A stretch of DNA of 64,000 bases from Arthrobacter_H rhombi. GTDB taxonomy: Bacteria > Actinomycetota > Actinomycetes > Actinomycetales > Micrococcaceae. The notes beneath the pieces are model-generated. The model did no database searches. It worked only from the letters and a program-made list of their open reading frames with translations, and was not told the DNA's origin. The stretch lies in contig NZ_BAAAIV010000012.1 in NCBI RefSeq assembly GCF_039526245.1, forward strand, positions 124,001-188,000, written 5' to 3'. A program made the position numbers and the translations under genes. Positions 17,540 to 25,393 of the stretch are shown one piece after another (the first letter of the stretch is position 1; every line of letters starts with the position of its first letter).

Positions 17540-18490
17540 ATGACATTTCGCCAGGACCCCGTCGCCGTGCCGGCCATCGACTACCCGCTGCTGGGGGACC
17601 TGCCACTGACCCACGGTGGGGTGGACCGTGGATGTGAGCGCCGAGCCGATGATTCCTGGCTTCCCTCGCTGATGCACGACGACGGCACCCGGGTCCTGCT
17701 GCTGTCCCGCGGCAAGGCTCCGGTGCGCGATGGTGCGCTCGTCCTGGTGGGGCCCGGTGACGTCCCCGCCGGCGCGCGGTGGGTGTACCTGGGCCGCTCG
17801 GCGGGACGGGAGATCGTGCTCGCGGATCTGGACCAGGCCCCCGATACTCCACCCGATGACGCCGATTGGCTCGGGCTGCGCGACGTCGCCGCCGGGCTGT
17901 CCGCCGACGACGCAGGATTGTTCGTCGAGGCCGTGGCGATCGCCAACTGGCACGCCAACCACACCCACTGCCCCCGCTGTGGGACGGCGACTGAGGTGGT
18001 GCAGAGCGGCTGGGTCCGCGTCTGCCCGCAGGATGATTCCCAGCACTTCCCGCGCACCGACCCGGCCATCATCGTGGCCATCACCGATGCCGAGGACCGC
18101 CTGCTGCTCGGGGCCAACGCGCAGTGGGGCGGTCGGCGCTACTCGACCTTGGCTGGTTTCGTGGAGCCGGGGGAGTCGTTGGAAGCTGCAGTCGTCCGCG
18201 AGGTCGGGGAGGAAGCGGGCATTCAGGTCCATTCGGCCCGGTACGCCGGCTCGCAGCCGTGGCCCTTCCCCTGTTCGCTGATGCTGGGCTTCACCGCCGT
18301 GGCGCAGTCCACCGCCGTCGTACCCGACGGGGAGGAGATCATCGACCTGCGCTGGTTCAGCCGCGAGGAACTGTCCCGGGAGATCATCGAGGGGTCCATC
18401 GGGGTGCCCTCCGGCGTCTCGATCTCCAGTGCCCTCATCGAACACTGGTACGGTGGCCCGCTGCCCGAACCGCGTCGGATGGAGAACTAA
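17540..18490 (+). CDS. nudC: NADH pyrophosphatase NudC (Nudix hydrolase)
   Basis: This 316-residue protein should hydrolyse NAD(H) to NMN(H) and AMP and may remove NAD caps from RNA. It shows the NudC pattern: an N-terminal sensor region, a zinc segment HCPRCGTATE to VCPQDDSQHFPR (three Cys plus Asp/His instead of four Cys), the Nudix box GFVEPGESLEAAVVREVGEEAG, and the downstream NudC signature SQPWPFPCS. ATG at 17540 is chosen by family length and the GGTAGGAAC before it. uvrD2 follows after 4 bp. Confidence 0.95.
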   Translation: MTFRQDPVAVPAIDYPLLGDLPLTHGGVDRGCERRADDSWLPSLMHDDGTRVLLLSRGKAPVRDGALVLVGPGDVPAGARWVYLGRSAGREIVLADLDQAPDTPPDDADWLGLRDVAAGLSADDAGLFVEAVAIANWHANHTHCPRCGTATEVVQSGWVRVCPQDDSQHFPRTDPAIIVAITDAEDRLLLGANAQWGGRRYSTLAGFVEPGESLEAAVVREVGEEAGIQVHSARYAGSQPWPFPCSLMLGFTAVAQSTAVVPDGEEIIDLRWFSREELSREIIEGSIGVPSGVSISSALIEHWYGGPLPEPRRMEN

Positions 18491-18494
18491 ACGC

Positions 18495-20615
18495 ATGGCA
18501 TCACTGGAAGAGCGCATCCTGGGCGGACTCGACGATGAGCAGCGAGCCGTCGCCACCACCCTGAACGGGCCGCTCTGCGTCCTCGCCGGCGCCGGGACCG
18601 GCAAGACCCGGGCGATCACGCACCGAATCGCCTATGGCGTGCATACCGCCGTGTACAAGCCCAACCAGGTACTCGCCGTCACGTTCACCTCCCGGGCCGC
18701 CAGTGAGATGCGCACACGACTGCGGGACCTGGAAGCAGGGGGCGTGCAGGCGCGTACCTTCCACGCCGCGGCCCTGCGCCAGCTGCAGTACTTCTGGCCG
18801 CAGGCCATTGGCGGGCAGCTGCCCGCCATCGTGGACCACAAGGCACAACTGGTCGCCGAGGCGGCACGACGGCTGCGCATCACCACAGACCGCGCCTCCA
18901 TCCGCGACATGGCAGCAGAGATCGAATGGGCGAAGGTCTCGATGCTGACCCCGGAGGGTTACGTGGAGGCGGCCACTGGGCGCGCCGAGCCGGCGGGGTT
19001 GGATTTGCGCACGGTGGCCCGGTTGTTCCAGTCCTACGAGGACGTCAAGGCCGACCGCCATGTGATCGACTTCGAGGACGTCCTGCTGCTGACCGTGGGA
19101 ATCCTCGATGAGGACCCCCGCGTAGCTGCCTCGGTCAGGGAGCAGTACCGGCATTTCGTCGTCGACGAGTACCAGGACGTTTCCCCGCTGCAACAGCGCC
19201 TGCTGGATTTGTGGCTGGGTGGCCGCGAGGAACTCTGTGTCGTGGGTGATGCCAGCCAGACCATCTACTCGTTCACCGGTGCCACGCCGTCACACCTGCT
19301 GAATTTCACGGTCGCACACCCGCAGGCGCCCGTGGTGAAGCTGGTGCGCGACTACCGCTCCACACCCCAGGTGGTGAACCTGGCCAACCGCCTGCTCTCA
19401 TCCCGGCGTCTCGAACCCGGCGCCGCCGGCCGTGACGTCCAGTGGGCGGCACCGCTGCAGTTGCTGGCCCAGCGCGAGCCGGGTCCAGAACCCGAATTCA
19501 CCGAATGCAGTGATGACGAAGCCGAGGCCGCCCACGTCGCGCGGCGGATCCGCTCCCTCACGGACGAGGGCGTTGCCCCCGCAGGGATCGCCGTGCTGTT
19601 CAGAACCAATGGGCAGTCCCAGGCCTACGAACAGGCGTTGGCAGCCGAGGGCATCGGATACCAGCTGCGCGGCGGGGAACGCTTCTTCCAACGCCGTGAA
19701 GTCAGGGACGCGATTTTGGCCTTGCGGGCTGCATCGCGGCAACCGGCCGACGACGCCGTCCCGCAGGTGTGCCGAGATGTCCTGGCTTCTTTGGGATATG
19801 CGGCCCAGGCTCCGTCGGCGACCGGTGCCGTCCGCGAACGCTGGGAATCGCTCTCGGCCCTCGTGGCACTCGCCGATGAACTCGCCACGGCGCGCCAGGA
19901 TCGGGACTCGCCGTTCACGCTGTTGGAATTCGTGGCAGAACTCGACGAGCGGGCCACTACCCAGCACGCACCGACCGTCCAAGGCGTCACGTTGGCCTCC
20001 TTGCACTCGGCCAAGGGCCTGGAATGGGATGCGGTCTTCCTCGTTGGGATGAGTGAGGGCCTGATGCCCATCTCCTTCGCCGAAGACCAGGGTGACTACG
20101 ACGAGGAACGCCGCCTGCTGTATGTGGGCATCACCCGAGCCCGCAAGCACCTGTCCCTGAGCTGGTCGACCGCGCGTACCCCGGGAGGTCGTGCCAGTCG
20201 CAGGCCGTCACGGTTCCTGGATGGCCTGCGCCCGCAATCCTCCAGCCAGGTGTCGGCCAAGACGCCTGGTGGCGGTGTCAGGAGGCGCAAGGCCGCGACG
20301 CCACCGACCTGCAGGGTCTGTGGAACGCTGCTGGGGAGCGCTGCAGAGCGCAAGCTGGGCCGATGCCTGGATTGCCCCTCGACCTACGATGAAAAGGTCT
20401 ACGAATCGTTGCGGGAGTGGCGGTTGACAACCGCGCGGGAGGCCGAGGTTCCGGCGTTCGTGATCTTTACGGACGCCACCCTCATGGCCATTGCCGAAGC
20501 GATGCCGGATACGCCGACCGCGTTGTCCAAGGTTTCGGGGGTGGGGGCGGCCAAGCTCGAACGGTACGGCAAGGACGTACTGGACATCCTCGGCGCAGGC
20601 TCGACTCCCGCCTGA
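18495..20615 (+). CDS. uvrD2: UvrD2-like ATP-dependent DNA helicase with HRDC domain
   Basis: This 706-residue superfamily 1 helicase has Walker A LAGAGTGKTRA, motif Ia TFTSRAASEM, motif II FVVDEYQDVSP, motif III GDASQTIYSFTGA, motif V LHSAKGLEWDAVF and motif VI YVGITRARKHLS. A tetracysteine module, C-x2-C-x14-C-x2-C (starting CRVCG, about residue 615), links to a C-terminal HRDC domain (ALSKVSGVGAAKLERYG). This domain order defines actinobacterial UvrD2, an essential helicase in mycobacteria. ATG at 18495 is 4 bp after nudC. It converges on the next gene. Confidence 0.94.
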   Translation: MASLEERILGGLDDEQRAVATTLNGPLCVLAGAGTGKTRAITHRIAYGVHTAVYKPNQVLAVTFTSRAASEMRTRLRDLEAGGVQARTFHAAALRQLQYFWPQAIGGQLPAIVDHKAQLVAEAARRLRITTDRASIRDMAAEIEWAKVSMLTPEGYVEAATGRAEPAGLDLRTVARLFQSYEDVKADRHVIDFEDVLLLTVGILDEDPRVAASVREQYRHFVVDEYQDVSPLQQRLLDLWLGGREELCVVGDASQTIYSFTGATPSHLLNFTVAHPQAPVVKLVRDYRSTPQVVNLANRLLSSRRLEPGAAGRDVQWAAPLQLLAQREPGPEPEFTECSDDEAEAAHVARRIRSLTDEGVAPAGIAVLFRTNGQSQAYEQALAAEGIGYQLRGGERFFQRREVRDAILALRAASRQPADDAVPQVCRDVLASLGYAAQAPSATGAVRERWESLSALVALADELATARQDRDSPFTLLEFVAELDERATTQHAPTVQGVTLASLHSAKGLEWDAVFLVGMSEGLMPISFAEDQGDYDEERRLLYVGITRARKHLSLSWSTARTPGGRASRRPSRFLDGLRPQSSSQVSAKTPGGGVRRRKAATPPTCRVCGTLLGSAAERKLGRCLDCPSTYDEKVYESLREWRLTTAREAEVPAFVIFTDATLMAIAEAMPDTPTALSKVSGVGAAKLERYGKDVLDILGAGSTPA

Positions 20616-20628
20616 ACGACACGTCGGC

Positions 20629-21642
20629 TCATGCTGCGGGAATCATGCAGGTGCAGCCGGGCCGTGGCTCCACCGGAATGCGCTCTACCCCGCCTGTTGC
20701 CAGGTCGATGCAGAGCACCGCATCCGCTGCCGATGGGACGTTGACGCCATCGAGCAGCATCATGACCTGGAGGGTCGCCAGACCAGCGGCTGTCGCGGAC
20801 AACGCCAACTCTGCCGTCGAGCTGGCGCTCCGGGGCGTTCCGGTGGCCCTGGGCCCGTCTGCCGCGAGGTGTGGTGAGGACTGTGCGCAGTCCAGGCAGG
20901 ACGTCAGGCCAGGAATGACCAACGGGCCGATGCGGGCCCAGGCCGGGCCGAAGATGACCGGCAGATGGGGGACGCGGGTGGCGGCCAGGTGGCTCAGCAG
21001 ATGGTCAGGCAGGGCATCGCATGCCGTCACCACGATCACCTGTGCCTTCAACCCCTGGTCATCGGGGCCGGGGGTCCAGTGGGAGAGCCGGGTCCGTGGC
21101 CAGGTGGCCTCCAAACGGTGCGCCAAGGCGACCGTGCGGGGTTTGCCCAGATCGGCTACGCGCAGCGGTCCCGCCCCCACATCGCCAGGCTGGACCGGGA
21201 AATCGTCGTGAAGATGCAGCGCGCCCACACCGGAGGCGGCGAGCAAAGCGGCGATGGATTGTCCGCAGCGGCCCAGGCCTCCGACCCGGACCATCGCCGC
21301 GCTGCGGTTCCGGACAATCTGTCCCGCTGCGGCGCCGTAGGCCACCGAGAAGGCATTGACGTCGGGAACCAGCGTTGCGCCGAGCACACCGGGGAGCCGG
21401 AAAGGGTCTTCGAGGACTGGGGCCAACATGGTCAGCAGTTCCGCACGTCGACCGGTTCCCGGACGGAGGAGTAGCGGAACCTCCGACGGGTGGTCGGCTT
21501 CCTCCGGCGATCCGGCAAGAGACCTGATGTAGTCCTGGTCGGTAGCCGAAAGACCGGATATCCACAGTCCGTCCTTGGCCCCTCCGACGCGAACCGTGGT
21601 CTCGGATACGCTAACGACCTGAAGCCCGGGAATGATGCGCAT
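20629..21642 (-). CDS. Orphan ThiF/E1-like protein
   Basis: This 337-residue protein resembles the ThiF/MoeB/E1 adenylating family. A nucleotide-binding loop VRVGGLGRCGQSIAALLAASGVGALHLHDD lies near residues 138-168, and two zinc-type CxxC pairs remain: SCLDC at about 253 and GCTC at the very C-terminus. The conserved Asn-Leu-x-Arg-Gln segment after the Asp is missing, so catalysis is uncertain. Related proteins bind leader peptides in azole-peptide pathways, but no ThiS-like partner, precursor peptide or cyclodehydratase is nearby. ATG at 21642 has TTGGAGAC upstream. Confidence 0.7.
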   Translation of the reverse strand: MRIIPGLQVVSVSETTVRVGGAKDGLWISGLSATDQDYIRSLAGSPEEADHPSEVPLLLRPGTGRRAELLTMLAPVLEDPFRLPGVLGATLVPDVNAFSVAYGAAAGQIVRNRSAAMVRVGGLGRCGQSIAALLAASGVGALHLHDDFPVQPGDVGAGPLRVADLGKPRTVALAHRLEATWPRTRLSHWTPGPDDQGLKAQVIVVTACDALPDHLLSHLAATRVPHLPVIFGPAWARIGPLVIPGLTSCLDCAQSSPHLAADGPRATGTPRSASSTAELALSATAAGLATLQVMMLLDGVNVPSAADAVLCIDLATGGVERIPVEPRPGCTCMIPAA

Positions 21643-21777
21643 GTTCGTCTCCAATGCTCGGTCCGGACGGATTCCGGTGGGGATATCCTGACAGGTCGAA
21701 TCCGCAAAAATACCGGTATCCACAGGCTCCGGTGGGCGCGTGCCCGCCGGTTCAAGATCAGGAGGAGAGGAAGCACC

Positions 21778-22449
21778 ATGCCGCAGCATCCGACAGAGCG
21801 TTCCATGCATACCCCGGATGGGATAGCGGTGCGCGTCCTGCGTTCAACGCGTCGACGTCGAACCGTCTCCGGCGTCTGGAAGAACGGGGAAGCCGTGATT
21901 TCGGTCCCGGCCACGCTGAGCCTGCGTCAGGAAGACGACTGGATTGAACGGATGGTGCCGGGGATCCTGGCTCGGAGAGCCAAGGCCCTGGACCGCTATG
22001 GGAAGAATTCCGATGAGGAACTCATGCAGCGCGCGGGGATGCTGAACCGCAAGTATTTGGACGGCAAGGCCGAGCCACTGTCAGTTCGGTGGGTCCGAAA
22101 CCAGACGACCAGGTGGGGATCGGCGTCTCCTGGATCTGGTGCGATCCGATTGAACCAGCAATTGCAGGGCATGCCGATGTGGGTCCAGGACTACGTCCTG
22201 ATCCACGAACTGGCACACCTCATCGCCAACGATGGACACGGTCCCCAGTTCAAGGCATGGGAAGGGCGATATGGGCGCCGGTCGGAGGCGAAGGCCTACC
22301 TGGCGGGAGTTAGCTTCGGGATGTCCACCCGGGGTGGAACCGGCGCGGGCGGCAGCATCCCAGACCAGCGAGAGCAGTCTCTCCGGGACGACCCGCGGGA
22401 TCAGGATGAGTACGACTGGTGGGAAGAGACGCCGGCCGCGTGGGGCTAG
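21778..22449 (+). CDS. YgjP/DUF45-type zinc metallopeptidase
   Basis: This 223-residue protein carries VQDYVLIHELAHLIANDGHGPQF, an HExxH zinc motif (HELAH) with a downstream His, in the context SVRWVRNQTTRWGSA that is typical of the YgjP-like/DUF45 (WLM-related) family. The N-terminal domain RVLRSTRRRRTVSGVWKNGEAVISVPATLS also fits. Function is unproved; some relatives act on DNA-protein or ubiquitin-like conjugates. A very strong GGAGGAGAGGAAG precedes the ATG. It is divergent from the ThiF-like gene, and the two regulatory regions overlap. Confidence 0.85.
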   Translation: MPQHPTERSMHTPDGIAVRVLRSTRRRRTVSGVWKNGEAVISVPATLSLRQEDDWIERMVPGILARRAKALDRYGKNSDEELMQRAGMLNRKYLDGKAEPLSVRWVRNQTTRWGSASPGSGAIRLNQQLQGMPMWVQDYVLIHELAHLIANDGHGPQFKAWEGRYGRRSEAKAYLAGVSFGMSTRGGTGAGGSIPDQREQSLRDDPRDQDEYDWWEETPAAWG

Positions 22450-22457
22450 CAGTGAGA

Positions 22458-22489
22458 AGGCCGGCTCCTCCAGGTGGAGGAGCCGGCCT
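22458..22489. terminator. Bidirectional hairpin terminator
   Basis: A perfect 14-bp inverted repeat (22458-22471 and 22476-22489) with an AGGT loop. It lies between convergent genes. There is little flanking T run, so termination efficiency is uncertain. Confidence 0.75.
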
Positions 22490-22517
22490 GTGCAGCTGCA
22501 GCTTGGGGGAGTAAGCC

Positions 22518-23993
22518 CTAGCGCTGTTCGCCGGCGTCGCCGGTCGAGTTGTCTTCGTCGCCGCCAGATTCGGGATCTTGCGGGTCCTCGACGTCCCCGG
22601 TTTCGGAAGCGGCGGGGGAGTCATAGCCTCCATCAAGGAGCCGGTTCAGTGCCTCGTCAAGTTCGCCGTCGGATGCCTCTGCCAGGGCCCGCCGTTCCGA
22701 AAAGCCTGCTGGATCGTCAAGATCCTCGGCACCCGGCATGAGATCGGGGTGCTGCCAGATCGCATCGCGTCCTTCGTAACCACGTTCTTCCTTCAACAAG
22801 GACCAGAGGGTAGCCGCGTCACGCAGACGCCGCGGACGCAGTTCAAGGCCGACCAGGGAGGCGAAGGCTTGTTCGGCGGGGCCACCTGTTGCTCGGCGAC
22901 GGCGCACGGTCTCGCGCAGTGCAGCGGCGGAAGGCAAATTCGCTGCCGCGTCGGCGACGACTTCATCGACCCAGCCCTCGATCAGGGCCAGTGTAGTTTC
23001 GAGCTTGGCCAGTGCGGCTTCCTGGGCTGGCGTGCGCTGGGGCATGAACAGCCCCTCCGTGACGGCACCTTGCAATGACTCGGGGTTCGATGGGTCGATG
23101 TCGCGTACGGCCTCCTCGATCCGCGACATGTCGATGTGGATGCCTCTGGCGTAGTCCTCGATGGCTCCGAGGACGTGCGATTGCAGCCATGGCACACGCT
23201 GGAACAGCCGCGCGTGGGCGGACTCGCGGAGTGCGGCAAAGAGCAGGACCTCCTGCTCGGGGATGTCGAGGCCTTCGCCGAAATGGGCAATGTTGGCCGG
23301 CACCAAGGCAGGCGCCTCGGTCGTCAGCGGGATCCCGATATCGGTGGATCCGAGCACGTCCTTGGCCAAACCCCCAACAGCAGTTCCCAGCTGCATGCCG
23401 AACATCGCCCCACCCAGGTTCTGGAACATGCCCTGGGCCGAGCCAAGCATGGCCTTGAATTCCTCGGGTACCTGGTCGCGCATGGCAGTGCTGATGGCCT
23501 GGGAGACACTGACGGCGACTGGCTCGGTGAGTTTTTTCCACCGGGGGAGCGTCTTCTCCACCCATTGGGCCCGGGAATACGATGAGAAACCAGAGGACAG
23601 GGCCTCAAATGTCGTGGCCCGGTCCAGCCACATATCTGCCAGGCGGCCGGCCTCGCTGATCGCCGCTGCGCGTGCCGTCGTCACGCTCGGGTCGTCGCCG
23701 GCAGCGGCTTGGCGTGCCGAGTCCTGGGCAAGCTTCCAATTCACGGGACTGCCGTCACCAGAGGACATCGCGCCCATCATGGCTTGCATCTGTCCCATCA
23801 TGGCCTGCATGGAGGCGGGGTCTGAAGGCATTCCCATGGCGCCGAACTGGCGTTGCAAGTCGGCTGCGTCCACGCCTTCGGGGAGCTGGCCACCGAAGAG
23901 GTTGGAGAGCATCTCGGAAAAGGGATCGTTGCGCCCGGAATCGTCCGGGTCATCTGAGCCGTCGGGTCGGTTGTTCGGGGGGTTCTCAGCCAT
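22518..23993 (-). CDS. Zincin-like (DUF2342) protein
   Basis: This 491-residue protein belongs to an actinobacterial family annotated as zincin-like hydrolase (DUF2342/TIGR03624; similar to M. tuberculosis Rv3195, from memory). It has an N-terminal low-complexity Pro/Asp segment, Met/Gln repeats (MQAMMGQMQAMMGAM), and the core IAHFGEGLDIPEQEVLLFAALRESAHARLF with PWLQSHV. There is no HExxH; the equivalent is E-S-A-H-A-R-L-F, so peptidase activity is doubtful. An acidic tail ends the protein. ATG at 23993 was chosen because the longer frame adds only seven residues without a ribosome site. Confidence 0.82.
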   Translation of the reverse strand: MAENPPNNRPDGSDDPDDSGRNDPFSEMLSNLFGGQLPEGVDAADLQRQFGAMGMPSDPASMQAMMGQMQAMMGAMSSGDGSPVNWKLAQDSARQAAAGDDPSVTTARAAAISEAGRLADMWLDRATTFEALSSGFSSYSRAQWVEKTLPRWKKLTEPVAVSVSQAISTAMRDQVPEEFKAMLGSAQGMFQNLGGAMFGMQLGTAVGGLAKDVLGSTDIGIPLTTEAPALVPANIAHFGEGLDIPEQEVLLFAALRESAHARLFQRVPWLQSHVLGAIEDYARGIHIDMSRIEEAVRDIDPSNPESLQGAVTEGLFMPQRTPAQEAALAKLETTLALIEGWVDEVVADAAANLPSAAALRETVRRRRATGGPAEQAFASLVGLELRPRRLRDAATLWSLLKEERGYEGRDAIWQHPDLMPGAEDLDDPAGFSERRALAEASDGELDEALNRLLDGGYDSPAASETGDVEDPQDPESGGDEDNSTGDAGEQR

Positions 23994-24151
23994 GATTCCA
24001 CGGTAACCCCGCAATGTGGGCAGACCCTATGCATTCGCCGGGAGGTTCGCTGTCGGCACAGCGCAAACAGTTACGCACCTTGTACCCTTGGGGAGATCGA
24101 ATGCGCACCGGCCCCACGGGCCGGCGAAGGCCGGAAGGAAAAGAAACCACG

Positions 24152-25255
24152 GTGACCCAACCGCAGGACCCCCAGGAGAGTGCTGGCAGCGAGACCGCCT
24201 CTCCGCCTCCGCCGCCCCGTCGTCCCCAGCGCCGACTCATCATTGCCACGTGCCTCGCGGTCGTCTTGGGATTTACCGCCCTTGCCGTACCTACCCCGTT
24301 CATCGTCGAGCTGCCCGGCCCTGCCTTGAACACGCTGGGCAAGGTGAATGAGAAACAGATCATCACCGTCGACGGGCATGAGTCCTTCCCGGCCAAGGGT
24401 TCCCTGGACATGACGACCATTTACGTACTCGGCGGAGCGCAGACCCGTATCCCCTTCCTGCGAGTGCTCCAGGCATGGGTCAATCCGCATGAGGACGTCT
24501 ATCCAGAGGAAGCGTTGTACCCGCGGGGGGCAACGGATGACCAGATTAGCGACCGCAATGCGGCCGAGATGGACGATTCGCAGCAAAGCTCGATCGCTGC
24601 GGCCTTGGGGAGCCTGGATATCGGCTATACCCAGGAACTCCGAGTTGCCGGGTTGGCCACAGATACGAACAAGGGGCTGTTGGAAACCAATGACGTCCTC
24701 AAGGACGTCAACGGGAAGACGATCACCGATCTGGACATGCTCAAGGCTTCCCTGCGAGCCGACAAGGGCGGAAAACCGCACCTGACGGTCGTCCGCAGCG
24801 GAAAGAAGAAAGAGGTCTCGGCGAAGACCACCGTGGGCGAAGACGGACAGCCCCAGCTCGGTGTGTATCTCGGCACGAAGTACACTTTTCCCTTCGATGT
24901 GAAGTTTGGCCTTTCCAATGTTGGCGGGCCCAGTGCTGGCATGATGCTGGCGCTGGGGATCGTCGATACGCTCACCGACGGTGACATGACCGGTGGCAAG
25001 GCCTTCGCCGGTACCGGAACCATCGACGCGGACGGAAACGTCGGGCCGATCGGGGGCATCGCGCAGAAACTCGTCGGCGCGCAGAAAGCTGGAGCTGAGT
25101 ATTTCCTGGCGCCAGCGGACAACTGTGCCGATGTCGCGGGGCGCGTCCCGGATGGACTGACCGTCATCAAGGTCTCGACCCTGGACCAAGCCCGCAAGGC
25201 GGTTGAATCCATCGGCTCCGGGGCGGACCCGGGCTCATTTCCCGGCTGCAGCTAA
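24152..25255 (+). CDS. Membrane-anchored PDZ/Lon-like serine protease
   Basis: This 367-residue protein has a short cytoplasmic Pro-rich tail, one membrane span (LIIATCLAVVLGFTALAVP), a PDZ domain (about 145-225, LRVAGLATDTNKGLLETNDVLKDVNG region) and a C-terminal S16 Lon-type domain. The catalytic Ser-Lys dyad is visible: GGPSAGMM (Ser261) and GGIAQKLVGAQKAG (Lys306), spaced 45 residues as in Lon. There is no ATPase domain, so it acts outside the membrane. A GTG start at 24152 preceded by AAGGAAAAG is chosen. It sits next to UPF0182, as in Mycobacterium. Confidence 0.9.
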   Translation: MTQPQDPQESAGSETASPPPPPRRPQRRLIIATCLAVVLGFTALAVPTPFIVELPGPALNTLGKVNEKQIITVDGHESFPAKGSLDMTTIYVLGGAQTRIPFLRVLQAWVNPHEDVYPEEALYPRGATDDQISDRNAAEMDDSQQSSIAAALGSLDIGYTQELRVAGLATDTNKGLLETNDVLKDVNGKTITDLDMLKASLRADKGGKPHLTVVRSGKKKEVSAKTTVGEDGQPQLGVYLGTKYTFPFDVKFGLSNVGGPSAGMMLALGIVDTLTDGDMTGGKAFAGTGTIDADGNVGPIGGIAQKLVGAQKAGAEYFLAPADNCADVAGRVPDGLTVIKVSTLDQARKAVESIGSGADPGSFPGCS

Positions 25256-25305
25256 GGGCCGGTCCCTGCGGATAACGCACGCAACACGACGTCGGCGTTA
25301 GCGAG

Positions 25306-25334
25306 TTGACCTCACTCAAGGCAGAATGGACACT
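25306..25334 (+). promoter_or_regulatory. Candidate promoter of the UPF0182 gene
   Basis: TTGACC at 25306-25311 and GACACT at 25329-25334 are separated by 17 bp, about 60 bp upstream of the GTG start. The -35 is good; the -10 is weak. Confidence 0.35.
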
Positions 25335-25393
25335 GTGCCATCCTCTCCGATGAGGGGTACCCAGTAGCTCGTACTGACAATGAGGTTTAATAA

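Noticed and set aside
20629..22449. Azole-peptide (TOMM) biosynthetic cluster around the ThiF-like protein
   Set aside because: There is no YcaO cyclodehydratase, dehydrogenase or precursor peptide gene nearby.
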